Assembly (NCBI RefSeq): GCF_000315625.1
Contig: NW_005434597.1
Coordinates: 113,912 to 177,911 of the forward strand
Length of the DNA stretch: 64,000 nucleotides
Source: Guillardia theta CCMP2712
Taxonomy: Eukaryota > Cryptophyceae > Pyrenomonadales > Geminigeraceae
Direction: 5' to 3'
This document shows positions 21,301 to 34,400 of this stretch, piece by piece. Position 1 is the stretch's first letter. The number at the start of each line of letters is the position of its first letter. The position numbers were made by a program, and so were the translations under genes. The notes beneath the pieces are model-generated. The model saw nothing but the letters and a program-made list of their open reading frames with translations, was not told the origin of the DNA and ran no database searches.

Positions 21301-22762
21301 TGGCATCACGCCCTCCATCTCTTCAAGGATCACTGGCGCTCGAGCAGGGAGAAGCTCAACCGAGAGGAGCAGCAGCTCCCGCAGGACAGCAGCGAGAGTC
21401 AGAGAGTTGGAGAGGACAGGAGAGAAATCGCGGGGAGTCGCGCAGTGGGAGAGGAGAAGAAGGAGTCAGCAGGCTCACTCGCGCCACCTGCGCCCATCTT
21501 TCACGTGGATATTCACGGCAAGATGGATCGCAAGGACAACCTCGACTTGGATATCGGTCTGTCGTCGCTGCACAAGAGGACGGGGGAATGAAGTCATGAC
21601 GTTTCCCCAGGCATGGGCCCGATGGAGAATTGCTGGGCTGCAAAGGGAGACTCCGAGAAGCATGCAGAGTTCGTCGCACTCAAAGAGGTGGGGAGAAGAG
21701 AAGACGAGTAGAGGGAGGATGAGGAGAGGGAGAGCGGAGGACGAGGATGAGGACGAGGATGAGGACGCAGACGAGGAGTTAAGAGTAGGGGACGTTTGAC
21801 CATGTTGTGCAGCATCTCGCTTCGGGGATGCGAGAAGCGTTCAAGGGGGTGAAGGGGAAGCATTTTCTGGTGCATGGAAAGATGGTTAAGTTGGAGCAAG
21901 GACACAGATAGGAGTTGACGCGATCTTCAGATGCCCATGACTGTGGAGGAGGATCCGTACCTGAACGCCTACTGGGGGGGAAGGTAAGAACGAGTTGGAA
22001 ACGAAACTTTTCTCAACTTCCAATAGCACATTCGAGACGATCTCACATCAATCTGTCAACCTGAGAATCCCGGTAAAAATCAGCTTTATAGCTGAGATAT
22101 TGCTGATTTTGACTCGTTGTATGTTGTATCGTCTCCACCCTCACTCCCTTGATCGTTTTTCACGTTCTTCTGCAGGCAATCCAACTTGAAATCCCGCTAA
22201 CAATGCGACGAGAGCTTGTTCGCAATGACGATCTCTTCGGGTTGATCTCTCTTCTCTTTCCTTCTTCTTGTCTCCTCTTTGCATCCTCCTCCGCAGCCTC
22301 AACCTCATCAACATCAAAGATTGTTTCTTGTCCTGCTCTCCTTCTTGCTCACTTTCTGATCTTTGCAACTGGGTTGACACATGCATCACTTTCTTGTTCC
22401 TTGTCGCCCCTCCTGATCCTTGGCAGGCGTTTTGCCCTCGCCATCTTCCACTCCTACAAGTACATGGTCAGCTCCTTCAAGAGCTGGGAGGAGGACGCAA
22501 GTTCCTCGCCGCCTGTCTGCGGCTGCGCGCGGTAAGCGATGAAGAGCACGAAGAGACCTGACGGGGGTGCAGACATCTGACAGGGGAGAGGACGGCTGAG
22601 ATCCGCTCGCAGCTCATGCAAGACAGCGAACCTGCCTGCAAGACGCTGGGTGAGGTGACAAGAGGAAGGACATGCGAGGTGACGAAGAATGCAGAGGAGG
22701 TGGAGCTTGCCTTGCGAGAGCTGAATCACCTGGAGCGGACCATTGTCGAGAAACAAATCTAG
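18361..22762 (+). CDS. N-formylglutamate amidohydrolase-like protein with long N-terminal region (about 21 exons)
   Basis: Splicing gives about 837 aa. Exons: 18361-18423, 18501-18557, 18610-18678, 18729-18785, 18841-18984, 19036-19122, 19307-19687, 19734-19820, 20034-20375, 20420-20455, 20509-20631, 20704-20769, 20868-20984, 21280-21556, 21611-21687, 21813-21884, 21931-21983, 22027-22072, 22176-22240, 22427-22531, 22573-22762. Phases fit at every junction; the part between 20375 and 20509 is the least certain. The second half has FTAPHSLNIVR, VDIHGKMDRKDNLDLDIG and AIQLEIPLTMRRELVR. This PHS / DxHG / QLEIP set resembles zinc-dependent N-formylglutamate amidohydrolases, but the protein is about three times longer, with Ser/Gly-rich inserts. 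The N-terminal 300 residues (ESFNFATLPYDDLFLVWDRIG) are not recognised. Metal ligands would be the His of PHS and His/Asp of DIHG, by analogy only. No signal peptide, so probably cytosolic. Confidence 0.8.
19846..19884. repeat. Poly-G tract in an intron
   Basis: Runs of 5-14 G separated by single A, inside the 213-base intron 19821-20033. Long G runs of this kind can form G-quadruplexes and are error-prone in assemblies. Confidence 0.9.
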
Positions 22763-22877
22763 CGAGAATGATGGGATGGGGCGAACGGGGAGAGACGATA
22801 TGTATATGCATGGATCAGCAATGTTTGTATAGAAAGAAATGTAACTTGCAGTAGGGAACTCGCAGCTTGTCCTCCCT

Positions 22878-23877
22878 TCACGTAGACCCCCGGTCGGGAA
22901 CATCATGACCTTGTTCTCCCTTGACCTCCTCCACCAAAGTGACTTGTGGTTCCGAAGGAGCAGGTGGAACTCCTTGCGGTGAAGACTTCTCCTCACCTCC
23001 ATGCTCCTCAAGTTCCATCTTCCCTTCCTCTTGTTTCTGCTCCGTCTCCTTCCCTTCATTCACTTGCTTCCGCTGGGCAGCAGCTGGAGAGAGCGTCGTG
23101 CTTTGCTTGTCCGTGGGCATCAACCTCGAGGAAGAGGTCACAGCCTGCCGCTCATGGCGCATCATCACCTCTGACTCATGCGCTCGAGTCTGTCAAGCAC
23201 AGAGTTCATCTTGTGGACGAACATCTGGATACAAAAGCTGAGTTCAAGCACGTCTTTCCTTCTCTTCTCAACCTTCCTTGCCTGCCTGTGCGGCTCTTCG
23301 CCCTCGATCTCGTCGACCTTCAGCAGGAGCTGAGACGTGTCAGTGAGAAGCAGGTGGGGACATGGGTGAGGCGATTGCAGGCAACCTTTTGTGCAGCGTC
23401 ATGCATGAAAGTTGTCAAGCTGAAGATCGTTAGGCCCAGGCGCATCAGGGTCATGATTAGATACCTCAACAGTTTCTTGGGAAGTTCGGCATCGACATCG
23501 AGGCGTTTCACGAGGAGCAGAGCTTCCAGGGCGTTGGCTTGCTGTACAGATCAAGTAAATCATGTGTATGACATGACATCACAACAGGTGAAGATGTGCG
23601 CTCGTCTGAGATGTCCAGTGAGATACTGTACCTCCTCCATCACTATACACTTGCTTCCGATCCGGTCGACAAGATGTCTGAAGACATTGGTGTGAGAGTC
23701 TATGGCCTGGAAGCATCGGCTTACTTGGTCAGCGAGATGGGCTCGACTTCTTGACCCCATGGAAGCCTGCGGTTGCAGTCATCTCTTCCGAGTGCAAACT
23801 CGCCAGGCCTACTGCTCCAGCGTCATTTCAACTCCATCCTGCAGGAAGAGCTTGGAGAGGTCCGCGTTGGGCTCCAT
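22878..23877 (-). CDS. Uncharacterised helical protein, multi-exon
   Basis: Not recognised. On the minus strand, phase-consistent exons begin at ATG 23877 (MEPNADLSKLFLQDGVEMTL, exon to 23813) and continue through LPWGQEVEPISLTK, HLVDRIGSKCIVMEE, QANALEALLLVKRLDVDAEL, LTTFMHDAAQK and LLLKVDEIEGEEPHRQARK to a Glu/Lys/Gln/Pro-rich tail ending at 22878. Introns are about 41-90 bases with GT-AG ends. The exon HKMNSVLDRLERM and its surroundings look amphipathic and may form a coiled coil. A further upstream piece starting at ATG 24230 (MKAFFQQAKELMEGKPSK) and a frame with WYEKSKHRVFLDLGA could be 5' exons, but the join needs a 34-base intron, so I left them out. The gene is convergent with its left neighbour, 115 bases apart. 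Confidence 0.6.
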
Positions 23878-24449
23878 AGGAGTAGAGTTCTGTAGTGCGG
23901 TTCAGCTCGCCTTCCTCTCCCACCTTTCTGGTACGTTGAGCAGAATTTTCTGCCTGGCCGGGAGAACTCCCGTAACAAGGAAAACACTTAGCTGGAAAGA
24001 AGCTGGGGACGACTGTCAGCACAAGCTCAATAGCAGAAAGATGATCACCCATGGTGGCCCCGAGATCAAGAAAGACCCGGTGCTTTGACTTCTCATACCA
24101 CAACACCGTGTAGACTACAGCCTGTCTGCACTGTTCACCAAGTCAGCTCCCCCTCAATAGTTGTTTCAATCACTTGTTTGGAAGGCTTGCCCTCCATGAG
24201 CTCTTTGGCTTGCTGAAAGAAAGCTTTCATGGCGAAGATCTGTTTTCATGGTTACAGGTTGAAACAGACTGACCGATTTCTAGATTGTCCTATCGTTCAA
24301 ATTCTGTTCTGCTTCCACTTCTCCCACTCCCGCTTCTGCTCTTTCACCGTCCTAGCTGCTTCTCAATATGTCAGCGTCCGCTCCCTCTTTCCTTCCTCCT
24401 CCATCCCCCAACTTCAAGCCATTGCGGCAAACACCACACATGAGCAAAG

Positions 24450-25060
24450 CAGGATGACTGAGCCGCGGCACCGGGCACTACCCCGGACGGGGGCCCGCCG
24501 GCTATCGGACCGTACTACGCCGGCGGGGGGGCTTGACGGAACCGTGACGGTTCCGTCACCGGGCCGCCGGGGCCCGGGCCGGCCGGGCGGAGAGTCGGAC
24601 CCGGCAGGAGTCACGCTGAGTCAGTGGCCACCAGGCGGCCTTGTAGTGGAACGGCGTCCCCGGTCCATGACCGTACTACGGCGGGCCAGCAATGGCACTC
24701 ACTGAGCCGCCCGGCGCCCGGCGCTCCCGGTCCCCGGCCCGGAGGCGGCGGCTCTGGCCGCTGCCGCAGGCTGCCGCGTGCGGTGGCAGCGGCTCTAACT
24801 TAGTAACTTGACACGGTGCCCGAATTTCGAACGGACCGTCCGGCGCTATGCAGCCAGCCGTTGATGAATAGCCTGAGATCGAGCCCGGCATCGATCTCAG
24901 CGGCGGCAGTGACGGTGAGCCTACTAGGCTACTCAAGGCTGGCCCTAGTGCCGGCCAGGGCCCGCCGGGGCGTCCGGCAATGCTGTCGGAGACGGTCCCG
25001 GGCCGTCACGGTGAGTCCGCCTCGTCGTGTAAGCTATAGCAGTCGAACTGGTAGTAACTA
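24450..25060. other. Very GC-rich, palindrome-rich non-coding block
   Basis: Much richer in G+C and CpG than either side. Contains perfect or near-perfect inverted repeats: CTGAGATCGA/TCGATCTCAG (24873-24900), GGAACCG/CGGTTCC near 24537-24553, and CGGACCGTCCGG near 24832. The string GACCGTACTACG recurs near 24508 and 24668, and ACGGTGAG(C/T)C near 24912 and 25008. Open frames inside have no protein-like character. Could be a decayed transposable element, a structured RNA or a CpG-island-like promoter; the sequence alone does not decide. Confidence 0.6.
24873..24900. repeat. Perfect 10-bp inverted repeat (hairpin)
   Basis: CTGAGATCGA, 8-base loop, TCGATCTCAG. It is the clearest palindrome in the GC-rich block. 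Confidence 0.9.
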
Positions 25061-25438
25061 AAGTTGCACCTGGTACCTCACAGATCCGAGGAGTCTCGGC
25101 GGTACTAAATTTGTGCAGTACAAGAGCAGATGTTGAGTACTATGTGTACTTCAAGTAAACAAGTGAGTAATTAAATAGTACCACTATTTTAGTACCAGCC
25201 AGTTTCCTGGGGTTAAGCCGAACGACCGTAAGTGCGAAAGGTTACGGCAGGAGGAGAGGGGTGGGGTAGGGGTGGGATGGGGTAGAGGATGAATGAAGAC
25301 CTAGGAAGACTATGAAAGGTTATTATGAAAAGCAGACTCGCCTCAGAACCTTTCCTATCCCTTCACTACCCCACCCTCATAGTTCCTCTCAATGCTCCTT
25401 ACCCGCTCATGCGGGAGTTCAGATAGCAGTCGCCATAC

Positions 25439-28400
25439 ATGCTTGATTTTCATCTGACAACCTCCACTATGCTCCTTCTCTACATTCTCGCATCTTTACT
25501 TCTCTTTCACGCTCAACCTGCCTTTCAGAACAGTGTACAGCATGTAAATCCAAGATGTACAGTAGGTTCTTTCGACTCTACTACATTTGCAAGAGAATTA
25601 CTTCACACATGCGGAGTTCGACGAAATTCCAAATGTAGACAACTTTCAATTGATGCAGACAACATCAATAATGCAGCAGACAGCACTCCTCACACAACGT
25701 TTCGTTACGTTTTTAACGGCACAGTGCCGCATCTTGGTGTAGATCTTGGTAGACCTAAATGGATTCAGAGTATACAAGTCCGGCATATTTCAAAACAAAT
25801 ATCGTCAGGAATTTTGCAAGTTTTTGTTGGAGACGATCCAACTTCATTTCACATCAATCCTATCTGTACTTATAGTAACAGCAACGGAGATGTTTTCAGT
25901 AGAACGCGATTCAATGTTTCAACTACGTATACGATTCCTTGTAACTTGAAAGGGAGATACATATGGCTAGTAATCGCAGACAGCGACCTACGCACGCATG
26001 TTGAAATCGCTGAATTAAGAGTTTTTGGGGGTTGTTCAAAGTGTCCTTCCGGGTATACGACCAACCACAGTGGGGCTGCCAAGCTATCCGATTGCATCCT
26101 GGATTCGGTGAATTTACCAGCTGTATGCAAAGAAGGAGCAAGCGTGCATACCAATGCGATGCAACGAGTAGCACAAATCCTTGCTGCTAGGCCGGCTTGG
26201 GGAGTTTACCACGCCGAAGACTGGGATCCTCACACCAGGACAATATCAGAATCATTCGGTAGGCAGCTGCCGGTAACCAGCAGAGGTGATTTGAGGTATG
26301 AGAAGAAGAAGGGGTTCGGAGCAGATGCACCCATCAGCTCTTTGAATGGCAACATGTCTTCTGCTATGCTGTGGCCTTTTGGAAGTATTCCAAGATCTTT
26401 TACGATATGTGCGGTGACACGATATGCTGGTTCCAATAGAAGGAGGATAATACAAGGATCGACGGATTTCACGTTGGGTCACTACTTCAATGCAGTCGGT
26501 GTATCACATTCACAATCATGGATGACACAGAAGCAGCAGGCTTATTCAAACCCTCTTGATTGGCTCGTGATCTGCACGAAGAATTCCGGGGAAACTCCTG
26601 CGAATGTGAAGGTGTCTTCCTTACATGGAGATGTATTGTCTGTGGGAACCAGCATTGGTGGGGAGGTCTTTGGGAATATGATGATAAATGCTGGTCTCTT
26701 TCCGAATGATTCCAGCGACTTTTCATTTTCACAGGTGTACATATGGGAGCATGGTTTGTCTGCAGACGACATGGAGGCTTTGGTTTATTCTTTGAAATGG
26801 TATCTTTCGCATGGTATTGAATTACGCTATCTTGAATCAGTCTTCAACCCTCAAATAGTCCCTGGATTTGGATGTGATGTACCAGTTTCTTGCCCTTCAG
26901 ATTGGGTTTCAGTTCAGAGTGCCCCCGGCGTTCGTAGTCCCAACCCCCAATCATACCATGAAAGGATAGGAAACGAAGATGCAGAACTCTGTTACCTGCT
27001 CCTGCCATACCAGGGACTGCATAATGTCACAGTATACAATCTGTACTTTCCAAGGGAAATTATGGCAGCAGTGGTTGTCTTGGGTGGAGGTGGGGGTGGA
27101 GCTGCATTCGGTGGAGGAGGCGGAGGAGGAGGTGTCTTGCTGTCGAGATCCTTGCACATCGCGGCTGGCTTTCATTCTGTAACTGTGGGTAGGGGTGGAG
27201 GCGGAGGGGGTTCTGATTGGGCAGAGCCTGGCTGTGGAGGGAGAGGGTTCTCAAGCTCTTTCGACTCGTTCGTTGCAGAGGGTGGAGGTGGAGGAGCCTC
27301 CAGATCTCTACGTGCACAGGTGAAATCCATCGGTCACAACGGTGGGAGCGGGGGGGGAGGCTCGGGAACTCTCAATGCTGGATTGAGCACGCAACGCTCT
27401 TACGAGGGGTTCCTGGTCTTTGGCAACGATGGTGGCTCAGGAACTCTAGAAGATGCTTGCGCAGAAGAACCCCGCTTTTCCCACGGAGGAGGAGGAGGTG
27501 CTGGGGCACCTGGTGCCTCTGGACATTGCTTGCGTGGGGCTGGGGCGGGAGGACGAGGGATAGACGTCTCACCATATGTTGGAAATCGGATAGGGCAGGC
27601 TGGATGGATAGCAGGCGGGGGCGGAGGAGGAGCTCAGAATATGAACGTATCAATGTCAACTGCACAAAATGCCTTTAAGCCTTCAACAAGTCGTGGAGGA
27701 GGCGGAGCAGGAGGATATTTCCAGACATGCACTCCTGGTATATTTGGAACAGGAGGGGGAGGGGGAGGGGGAGGGGGAGGACAGAATAGCGGAGGCTGCG
27801 AGGGAGGTTCAGGGGCTGTCGTTCTCGCAATACGAGGTTCTGCACAGCGAGCTCATGCTGCTGGTGATGCATCTGCAATGCCTGCCCGCTCCTCGCTTCG
27901 TTCTCTTCTTCAGGTGTCGAACTTGGCCAATGCCTCCAACTCATCGGTGGCTGGAGGATCTAGTTCATCGATATCCAACATCTCCAACGCAACCTCAGCT
28001 CCCTCTATTCCTTCTGGGAGTGTGCCTACTACAGATGCAAAGATTACGCTATCAAACTACACTGCAGGCGCTATCACCAATGCATTGATCTCCTTTGCTG
28101 TCCCTCCTACAGCGCCGCTTCGAGAAAACTCTTCATATTTACTTGTTTTGCAGTTTCCAAGGACATTTCGAGTATGCTCCACCACAACGAGACTGGGAAC
28201 TATCTTGATTCCGGCTTCAGATTCCAGCAGTCAAGTCCGTATAGAAAAGGTTCAGGACGTTAGTAATCTGCAAGGATATTATCTTCCATGGTTGAATTAT
28301 TCTCTATTTCAACCCGACAATACGGCATTTTCAAGTGTCATGTACTTTAATCTTAGTGGATCTACAAGCACAAACTCTACACAGTTCATCCAATTTTCCA

Positions 28401-31400
28401 TCCAAGGACTTCAGAATGGACTCTACTCAGGTGATGACTCTCTTGCATGTGATGTTATTTGCCACTGACTGATTGAATTTGCAGGACTCTTTAAACCAAG
28501 TTATGAACAACGGGATTTCTTCGGACTCTTTGTCTTCGAATACCATCCTTATCTGAACTGTCCAGGCTGCATACAGATCATGTTTTATCAACAAGGAATT
28601 AATGATCCTTCATACCCAAATGCGATTCCACTTTACTTTGTTCCGAATTCATTCATCAATGTTTCAACACGACTTGAAGGGCTGAATCTATACATCCAGT
28701 TTCAGTCATCGAGCTGGATTCCTGGCAACGGACGTCTGGAGCTCAATTTGTCTGAGGGTGTTGCCTTTGGCACATCTCATGAAAGCAATAACATCTTGTC
28801 TTATGCTCCTTCATATTGTCCGTCAGAGAGCATAGCGACGCTGGGTTGTGCCATTCAAGGGATTGCTAAGTACAGCAACAAGAACCTCACTGTAACATTG
28901 AACAACGCCTTGGACATTGCAGTTGATTCAACTCTTCTTTTGAATCTCACAGGTGTTGAGACCTTCCTGCCACATACCTGTTCTCTCCCTGGTCCAAGAC
29001 AATTTTGCAGTACGTCTCCAATATCAATACGAGTGTACGAGTCCCCAGCAGCTACGAAGAATTTTCTTGTTGGACAGGCCTATTTGAAGTTGGGTCCGTA
29101 CAATGCTTCGGGAAAAGTTGAAATCTGGCCAAACGTTGCTGGAGCACAGAACGTCTCTATGAATTTTTCGGTGGTTTTGACCAATCCTTACTTCGGCGGT
29201 GATCTCATAAGAGTGTGTGTCCCCAGATATCTGCTAGATGTGACATCATCCGCAAATATATTGTGTCGAGCCCCTTTCGATCTCGATTTGAAAGTCTTCA
29301 AGTCAATTGACTTCTCTTGCTTGAATATCGTGAATCTGAAGCAGAATTTCTCTAGTAGAAAGTTAGATTTCTATTGCTCTGGTTTCGGTTTGAGAAACAA
29401 CAGTGGACCAATCTTCGACAAAATAATGGTTGAAACATTTTCTGAGGGGGTTTACCCAATCGACAAGGGCTACCTTCCTGTAGTTCCCGATCACGTCAAG
29501 TTTGTCGAACTTCAACTGGATCTGAGGGTCAACACCTGGATTTTTAACCTGGTGAATGGTGTTCCAATTTCGAGATTTGCTGAATTTGAAATTTCGTTTG
29601 ATTCAAATTTTGTTATGGGTTCTTCTTTTGCATATTTATCCTTTCAGACTATCAATGGTCCCAAGGCTGAAAGTCTAAACTACACACTCATATCCTCTCT
29701 TGAAAATAGAACGGTACTTTCCTTCAGGCGAACCGAAAATTTTACAATCCCATCCTGGACAAATTTGACAATTCAGGCTGATTTGCTCAACAGAACATAT
29801 TCTATGATTCTGACATGGAATTTTACAATCCTTTCTGATAGAGGGTTGCTGTTGGAACAAGGGATATCAAATACATGGATACCCTATTTTCCAGTGATAC
29901 CTCTCACTATCCGTTCGAATGACTCATCGGCTTCTGCAGCAGCCACTATCACCGCTGTTTTTCCTGAAAAAGTTGTGTTGGACTTTTCTCAGATGGCTGG
30001 GAAAAAGATAGTATCGATCGAGTTCGATCCCTGTTATGACATTCGAGGAGTGCATCTTTCCGTGTCTAATTTTTTTGGATTTGATTTGTCGTTTCCAATC
30101 TACCGAGATCACATCTGGGAATGGAATTTCACAGATACTGACATCTTTCCATTGGCATTTAATGTTGTCATTCAGAGCAACACTGTTGTGGGATATCTGC
30201 AGAGTTCCAAACCGAGTGAATCTCGGAATTCTGTATTTATGCTCCATGCCTGCAAAGAATATTCATTCACCGATTGTCTTCGACCATGTGGTGAACCAAT
30301 ACTCTTTTGTGCTGAGTTAACCACGAACTTTGAAAATTGTACCTGCGTGATGAAGGGGGTTGGCAACAATTCCAACTTTTCGTTCTTGAACTTGGATAAC
30401 CTGAGTATTGCTTTTGCAAACGTTCAAAACCCAGGCACTCTTCAAAAGAATATAAGAACTTTCAACATGAGTATCTATGATAATCTTGGAAGGATCCAAA
30501 ATAGTTCAGAATTTCAGTTGCCATCAACTACTTTTTCGAATTTGCCTGGTGCCTTGTTCAGCGTTGTCCCGGCGGAGGCAAAAGTTCTCTCGACGATTGA
30601 ATTTTCTGGTTTTGCTGTTGGCAGGTGCTTTGCGGGATCCATATCAATCTTTATCCCTGATTCATTTACCCTTTACAACAAGTCGATTGCATTCTTACAA
30701 ACTGCTTTCAACCTATCAAAAACGAATGTTGATAAGCGGATTCAACTCCAATTCAAGCCAGAATTGTATGTGCCATTCAAGGAATACTTGATTGCAAGAG
30801 GGAGATTGTATGATGTCATGACAGAGTATTGGAGCCTTGCAAATGAGCGAGTTGTTCAATTTCAGATGCGACTGGAAGAAACAATTATGAATCAATCTAT
30901 TATTGTCGGTGAGTCAGGAGTTCAAAATATTACACTTCGTTATCCTCCATTCAGGTTCGTGTCCATGCAGATGTTGGGAGATCATGGGATCAACACCTTT
31001 CAATATGTGAATCTTTCAATCAAGTTTTCCTTTTCCAAGATCAATCTGCTCTCAAACACTCGATTCAATATAACTCTTCCAAACAGTCTTTTTCTCAGAG
31101 ATGGCATACGGTCAATCACTATCAGTTTTTTGTGCGGCGGGAACGACTGTTTCATCTCACAAACACACGACATTTTGCTTCGTAACTTGTTCTATACAGC
31201 AAATAGCAATAATGTTATCCTTACATTTGTTCCTCTTATGCCTCTCTACAAACCTTCATATTACACATGCTTAAATGCAGGTCCAGATTTCGACGAGATT
31301 TCATTTGTGATTCCGAATATCTTGCTGTCATATTTCGAACGAGAGGTTGGCGTTGTCACATTAGAATTGCAACAGATGGAATCCCATAATATCAAAATTT

Positions 31401-34400
31401 TGAATCGCACATATTACAACATTAGTGAAATCATTGCGCCGTACATTGTGAAGTCAGCCATCTTGGAGTTTGTTCCTTCTGTGATCAATCAATCGTACAT
31501 TCAAACTTCTTTGGAGGTAAGAAGACCGCTATCTGACAGGGATCGGATTCTTATTGAATTTCCGCTCACGTTTTCCACATGTCCACTGGGGGGATGCAAT
31601 GTAAATCAACTGCGATCGATGAAATTGAATTCATACAGATCGATAAAAGTATCAACGTGGGTCAATGACTCCCAACAGATCTTGCATGTTCAGAATGTCT
31701 CATTTGAGAATGACCAAAAGAGCATTTCCTTCCTCATCGGACAAAATGTGTCTGTAGGGACGAATGTTTCTATCAGAATGGAGGGGTTCGCATTTCCTTA
31801 TGTACCGGCTCCACAAATCCAGTTCTTGAATTTGACGATCTTTGAAGGTTCCTCCAGCAGAGTGATTGGGAGAATAGCATATACCCGTGCCCTTAGTACC
31901 ATTCTACCAAACCCAGGTGCAGCAATGACATATTTGAGCTCAACCATAGCAGGTTCACAAAGTAATTTTTCAATACTGTTTTTGAATTCCTTTACTTATG
32001 GCATGTTTCAAACTATTAACATCACCACGATTTCGGATTTCAAGTTCGACTTTTCGAGGACAGACATCATTGTATTCATCGGGCAATCCAGAATTGATTC
32101 TCTCACTGTTTTTCGAGTGAACCGGGAGGCTCTGTATCTGACTTTCGATGTACAGATAAACACCTATGCGCTTGTCGAAGTGCTTCTCATTGGTGTGTAC
32201 AACCCACCAACTTCTGGGCGCCTGAACAAACTTGCCTTCTCGGTAGCTGACCAAATGTTCTCGAACTACAGCACAAGTGTACTTGAGAATATATTGACGA
32301 CTCCAGGGAATATTTTGGATCCCTCCATGAACCTGTCAAACCATTATCCTGGTCAAGTCGTTGAAATGATCTTGAAATTTACTGTTTCGAATTCGATCCC
32401 TCTACATGGACAACTGGATATTCAGCTGCAAGATATAAACATAAATGCAAATGCCTTGCAGCTTCGAGAAGCATTCTTTCAAGACGTGTTTGGGACAAGG
32501 CGTTTTTTCATTGGAAATCTTACACAGCTTGGACAGAATATTTCAATTACAATTACAAGTTTCCCTCAAAATGAGATCGGAACGAACCTTCCTCAAGGAA
32601 TTCAATCATTCAGTGGAGCAGCCAATTCTCAAGTGATTCCTTCATTCAGCAACGTCACGCTCCGTCTTGACGGCTTGGAAACGTTGCCATACGTTTCTCG
32701 AGTCTTTTTTTCCATCCAAACAAAGCAGTACTTTGGTGATTACATTGACATAGTACATAATGTAGCAGGCTCTCAAATAGTGCCAGGAATTGTTGAAGGA
32801 AACTTCCAGCTTCAGATGCCATATGTTTCAATTTTCACTCCTTTTGCTCTACACCTATTTCCGTCGATCGATTTTGTTTGCGGCTACTCCATTACAATAC
32901 AGTTTCCTCCCTCAATCCAAAACGTAATGTTTACTAACTACAGCAACATTCTTGGAATTATGTGCAATGTGACAGTAAATCAGTCAAATCCACAAACATT
33001 TTACATAAATTCGTACAGACGAATGGAATCGACTTACTCAAGCAATCAAACAATTTTATTCAAAAATTTGTCTTTAATCGGTTATCTCAAAACGCCAAAT
33101 GTGTCTGGAACATACAACAACATCAACATTTCAGTGCTGAGTAGCAATGGAATCCCGATTGACTTAGGACAGGGCACATTAAGTGTAAACTATTCAAAAT
33201 TTACTTCTGTTAGAATGTACGCAAGGTACGACTTTTATCGTGGAGGATTATCTGCAGATACCCTAGGATCAAACTTCCTGACGATTTCTATTCGACCATC
33301 GGTGCCCATTCTTGGCAAAGTTTTGCTGATCCTAGAGCTTCCGATTTGGCTGGCAGCATCCAATCCAAAGCTACTTCAATGCAACTTTGGTCGATGCATC
33401 CACTCTCTGACTCCACTGAACAGTACGACGAATTCATTGCCTTTCAACGCATCTCAGAGCTTCTTCCAACTCGTGGAATTGACTTATGATCCTAGAGTCA
33501 ACATCAGCATAGGCTTCACCTTGAAGTCGTTCTTCATACCTTCCCGCTATGTTCTCCCTGAGCAGTTCTTTGAGATTGCCTTTGGAATAGCGGACCAAGA
33601 GTACAACCTGATACAAGTTGGCACAGCAAGGCTGAACTTGTCCCAATCAAGACTACAGAGGGTTCCGGTGCTGACGGCAGTTGATTACTTGCCACCCCAG
33701 CTTTGGAATAAGTCGACCTGCACGCTTCCGAATGCTGCTTTCTGGCTAAACAATTTCACTGTGAATGAATCTTCCTTCTTTCAAGTATTCTCGTTCATGA
33801 CAAATCAAGAAATTCCAATTTACGGATTTGCTCGAATTGTGATCCCTTTGAATCAATTACGCTTGCTGAATCTATCAACCATTTCGTTCAATTCAACATC
33901 AATGGTAAATTACAGATCATGCTCGTATCCGCTTCGAACTAGATGTGAGGAAAATTTTGGAGAAGCGAATTACTCGTTCACAAATTACTCGCTCAACAAA
34001 GGACTTGAAATTTCCATCCAATTTTTTTCTGAGATTCCAAACGATTCAATTGTGGATATCTTCAATCTGAGCCAGCCATTTCCCTTCGTCAATCCAATAT
34101 ACTCTCAACTTTTCTCAGGAAATTTCTCTGTCTACACTGTCGACAACGTTTTTAATCTCATTGATACCAGTGAGAACTTTGTACCACAATATTGCCAATT
34201 CTCAAATCGTTACACACTCACCTTCACAGAAATTTTAAATGTTTACCTTTGGGATGAACGAGCAAGCTCTCAGCAGTATGATCAGCTCTATGTTCGCAAT
34301 GGGTACCTAGGCGGAAAAGGAGGCTTCTATTTCAACCTATCTTTTCAAACTGGAATTCGAACCAATGAAAAAATTGTGATTTCCTTCCCAAGAGACTTCA

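Larger units (their letters stand above)
24231..25438. other. Intergenic region upstream of the giant gene
   Basis: No coding region is supported. It holds the GC-rich hairpin block (24450-25060), then an ordinary stretch with a GTGGGGTAGGGGTGGG tract at about 25260. The giant gene's promoter and leader should lie in 25060-25438; nothing specific was identified. Confidence 0.5.

Noticed and set aside
23828-24230. Upstream exons for the unknown minus-strand gene
   Set aside because: The reading MKAFFQQAKELMEG and the following frame look protein-like, but joining them needs a 34-base intron or an unproven path; left as a possibility only.
24229-24705. Open frame through the GC-rich block
   Set aside because: Pro/Arg/Gly-rich translation caused by high GC; no motif, and frames on the other strand are equally open.
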